Assembly (NCBI GenBank): GCA_034520365.1
Contig: JAXHNP010000007.1
Location: 558,001 to 622,000 of the forward strand
Length of the DNA: 64,000 nt
DNA from: Desulfobacterales bacterium
GTDB lineage: Bacteria; Desulfobacterota; Desulfobacteria; Desulfobacterales; Desulfosalsimonadaceae
Direction: 5' to 3'
The notes beneath the pieces are model-generated. The model saw only the letters and a program-made list of their open reading frames with translations, did no database searches and was not told the DNA's origin. The first letter of the stretch is position 1. Each line of letters opens with the position of its first letter. The translations under genes were made by a program, and so were the position numbers. Of the stretch, positions 62,732-64,000 are shown piece by piece.

Positions 62732-63319
62732 TTACTGGGTCAGATAGACCAGGCGTTCACGGATATCCCAATCTGTAAGAAGTCTTGCCGCAGCCGGCGG
62801 CACAAGGTGGGTCCAGGGCGCTTTTTCGAGCATTCGCGTTCGAATATCAGTGGCACTCAAGCCCTTTTTCTCCGGCGGCACCTCCCAAAGCACATGCGTG
62901 GCCAAGCCTAGGTCGGAAAAATACCCCAGCTTTCTTTTTCCCCATTCGTCATAGATGGTCAGAAAAAACACGGCGTCCATGGGCACGTAATACTTGTAGA
63001 GGTCGGGAAAATTAACGGGAAACGGCACGATCGAAAATGCATCAGAAGAAATGCCCTGCTCGCGGAAAACGGTTCTGACCAGAAGCTGGCGCTCATAATA
63101 GGTAAGCGGATTGGCAGCCGGATCATCTCTGCCCGGGGCGCTGTTCTCCGTTTTGGTCAGCACCGGATCCGGATTGGTGATGCCGACGACCAGATGCGCA
63201 CATTTTTCTTTCCCGGCCAGCAGATATTTCAGATGATCATTGTGCAGTATCTGAAAACGGCCATGGATGACGCCCACATCAAAAGCTGCGGCCCCGTTGG
63301 TTTGAAGCGTATTATTCAT
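62732..63319 (-). CDS. Nicotinamide-nucleotide adenylyltransferase-like nucleotidyltransferase
   Basis: 195 aa. The N-terminal cytidylyltransferase-fold motif reads GVIHGRFQILHNDHLKYLL with HNDH in place of HxGH, and SATDIRTRMLEKA near the C-terminus matches the ISSTxIR motif. Between lie GITNPDPVLTKTENS and PLTYYERQLLVRTVF. It probably transfers AMP to NMN or a similar nucleotide. The upstream gene (phosphoglycerate mutase-like) ends 22 bp before its start, so they form an operon. Confidence 0.85.
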   Translation of the reverse strand: MNNTLQTNGAAAFDVGVIHGRFQILHNDHLKYLLAGKEKCAHLVVGITNPDPVLTKTENSAPGRDDPAANPLTYYERQLLVRTVFREQGISSDAFSIVPFPVNFPDLYKYYVPMDAVFFLTIYDEWGKRKLGYFSDLGLATHVLWEVPPEKKGLSATDIRTRMLEKAPWTHLVPPAAARLLTDWDIRERLVYLTQ

Positions 63320-63341
63320 CGGTTCACCCGCATTTTACATT

Positions 63342-64000
63342 TCAAGAAAAATCCACGCGAAACGGCTCATAATCCCCGGGCCAGTATGGCTGGTCCGCCG
63401 GGGTATCCATAAGTCCGCCAAGCTTGGCGCGATCCAGATGATTAAGGATCAAATACATGATTTCTTTTCCCCGCAGCCCGCCCAGCGCGCCATGGGCGGC
63501 ATGAATTTCATCAAACCGGCATACGGTATCCTTTCTGACCCCTCTGCCGGCCATGATAAGGGGAACACTTTCTCCGGAATGAATCAGGGGCCCGCCGCTC
63601 GGGGTGGAGTGGTCTGCGGTCACCACAAGGAGGATATCCGGGTCATCCATCATCGGGCTGATAGCCCGGCCGATCCCTGCATCCAGCGATTCAATCACCG
63701 TTTTTTTCAGCATGGGGTCCTTTTCATGAGCGGCTTCATCCGGGGTTTTGGTATGTATATGGAAAAAATCATAGTCCTTGATACCGGCAAAGGCCGTCCG
63801 CAGGCGGCCTTCGATATCGGCTCCGGCATCATCGGTGTCCGCTGCCTTTTTAATATCCATGCCGAGGTATGTGCCAAGTCCCTGGTAAACCAGCCCCGAT
63901 GCCATGCTAAGGCCCCGCAGCCCATACTTTCGGCGAAAGGGAACCACCTTTTTTAAGCGGCCGGCCCTCTGGCTGACAAGGCCATTGACCGGCGCCTGCC
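63342..64000 (-). CDS. apgM: 2,3-bisphosphoglycerate-independent phosphoglycerate mutase, archaeal type (partial, 5' end outside)
   Basis: The frame is open to the window edge, about 219 codons, of a protein normally near 400 aa. Alkaline-phosphatase superfamily residues are visible: KYGLRGLSMASGLVYQGLG, FFHIHTKTPDEAAHEKDP, the metal motif VTADHSTPSGGPLIHSGES, and HAAHGALGGLRG. This matches the C-terminal part of ApgM-type (non-AP-like iPGM) mutases. It interconverts 3- and 2-phosphoglycerate. A related phosphonopyruvate-hydrolase-like fold cannot be fully excluded. Transcribed ahead of the NMN adenylyltransferase-like gene. Confidence 0.8.
   Translation of the reverse strand, partial: QAPVNGLVSQRAGRLKKVVPFRRKYGLRGLSMASGLVYQGLGTYLGMDIKKAADTDDAGADIEGRLRTAFAGIKDYDFFHIHTKTPDEAAHEKDPMLKKTVIESLDAGIGRAISPMMDDPDILLVVTADHSTPSGGPLIHSGESVPLIMAGRGVRKDTVCRFDEIHAAHGALGGLRGKEIMYLILNHLDRAKLGGLMDTPADQPYWPGDYEPFRVDFS

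Overview
The window looks like a chromosomal segment of a sulfate-reducing or syntrophic Desulfobacterota (Deltaproteobacteria) bacterium. This is inferred from gene content: an oxygen-sensitive glycyl-radical enzyme with its activase, a selenoprotein, a lexA/imuB-type polymerase/dnaE2 mutagenesis set, many radical-SAM and flavin enzymes, and dense small palindromic repeats. No rRNA, tRNA, CRISPR array, transposase gene or phage region was seen. Both window ends cut through genes.

Layout. 1-3.3 kb: N-terminal part of a large kinase-like signalling ATPase that lacks catalytic kinase residues, then ATP-type PEP carboxykinase. 3.5-8.5 kb: a two-gene helicase operon (SWIM-SNF2 and PIF1-like). 8.7-17.6 kb: a secreted SGNH esterase, a truncated ampG, then an SOS region (dnaE2, imuB-like polymerase, small protein, DUF72 protein, lexA) and a UGA-containing peroxiredoxin-like selenoprotein. 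17.7-23.4 kb: GntR regulator, glycyl-radical enzyme, activase, flavin-type split-barrel protein and a MoaD-like protein. 23.6-36 kb: TonB receptor, GlpX fructose-bisphosphatase, old-yellow-enzyme, coiled-coil protein, two decayed genes, MBL-rhodanese, phosphoesterases and glucan phosphorylase. 36-48 kb: cation/proton antiporter, PriA, MBL hydrolase, KatG, citrate synthase and RecN. 48-64 kb: two near-identical mobile cassettes carrying a four-helix-bundle (S23/IVP) gene, a PAS histidine kinase, Tex, a nitronate-monooxygenase-like enzyme, a broken porin, RluA, an RsmG-SpoU fusion, a YgiQ-type radical SAM protein, an NMN adenylyltransferase-like protein and an archaeal-type phosphoglycerate mutase.

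Central metabolism is represented by PEP carboxykinase, FBPase, citrate synthase, glucan phosphorylase and phosphoglycerate mutase, consistent with gluconeogenesis and glycogen turnover. Repair and stress are represented by lexA, imuB, dnaE2, recN, priA, katG, the selenoprotein and the helicases. lexA and imuB share an almost superimposable promoter/operator with two TTTACATT half-sites 12 bp apart.

The most unusual structure is a family of mobile elements without a transposase. Four elements share a 17-bp terminal inverted repeat close to CACGGYDAATTTGTTCT, and each is bounded by a 10-bp target duplication (three perfect, one with a single mismatch). Two are 152-bp non-coding elements (1291-1442 and 44247-44398). 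The other two (48607-49153 and 52690-53254) carry the S23-type gene between arms of complementary hexamer repeats; the 3' arm also encodes the acidic C-terminus and differs by three hexamers between copies. Related remnants and further hexamer palindromes are scattered through the window.
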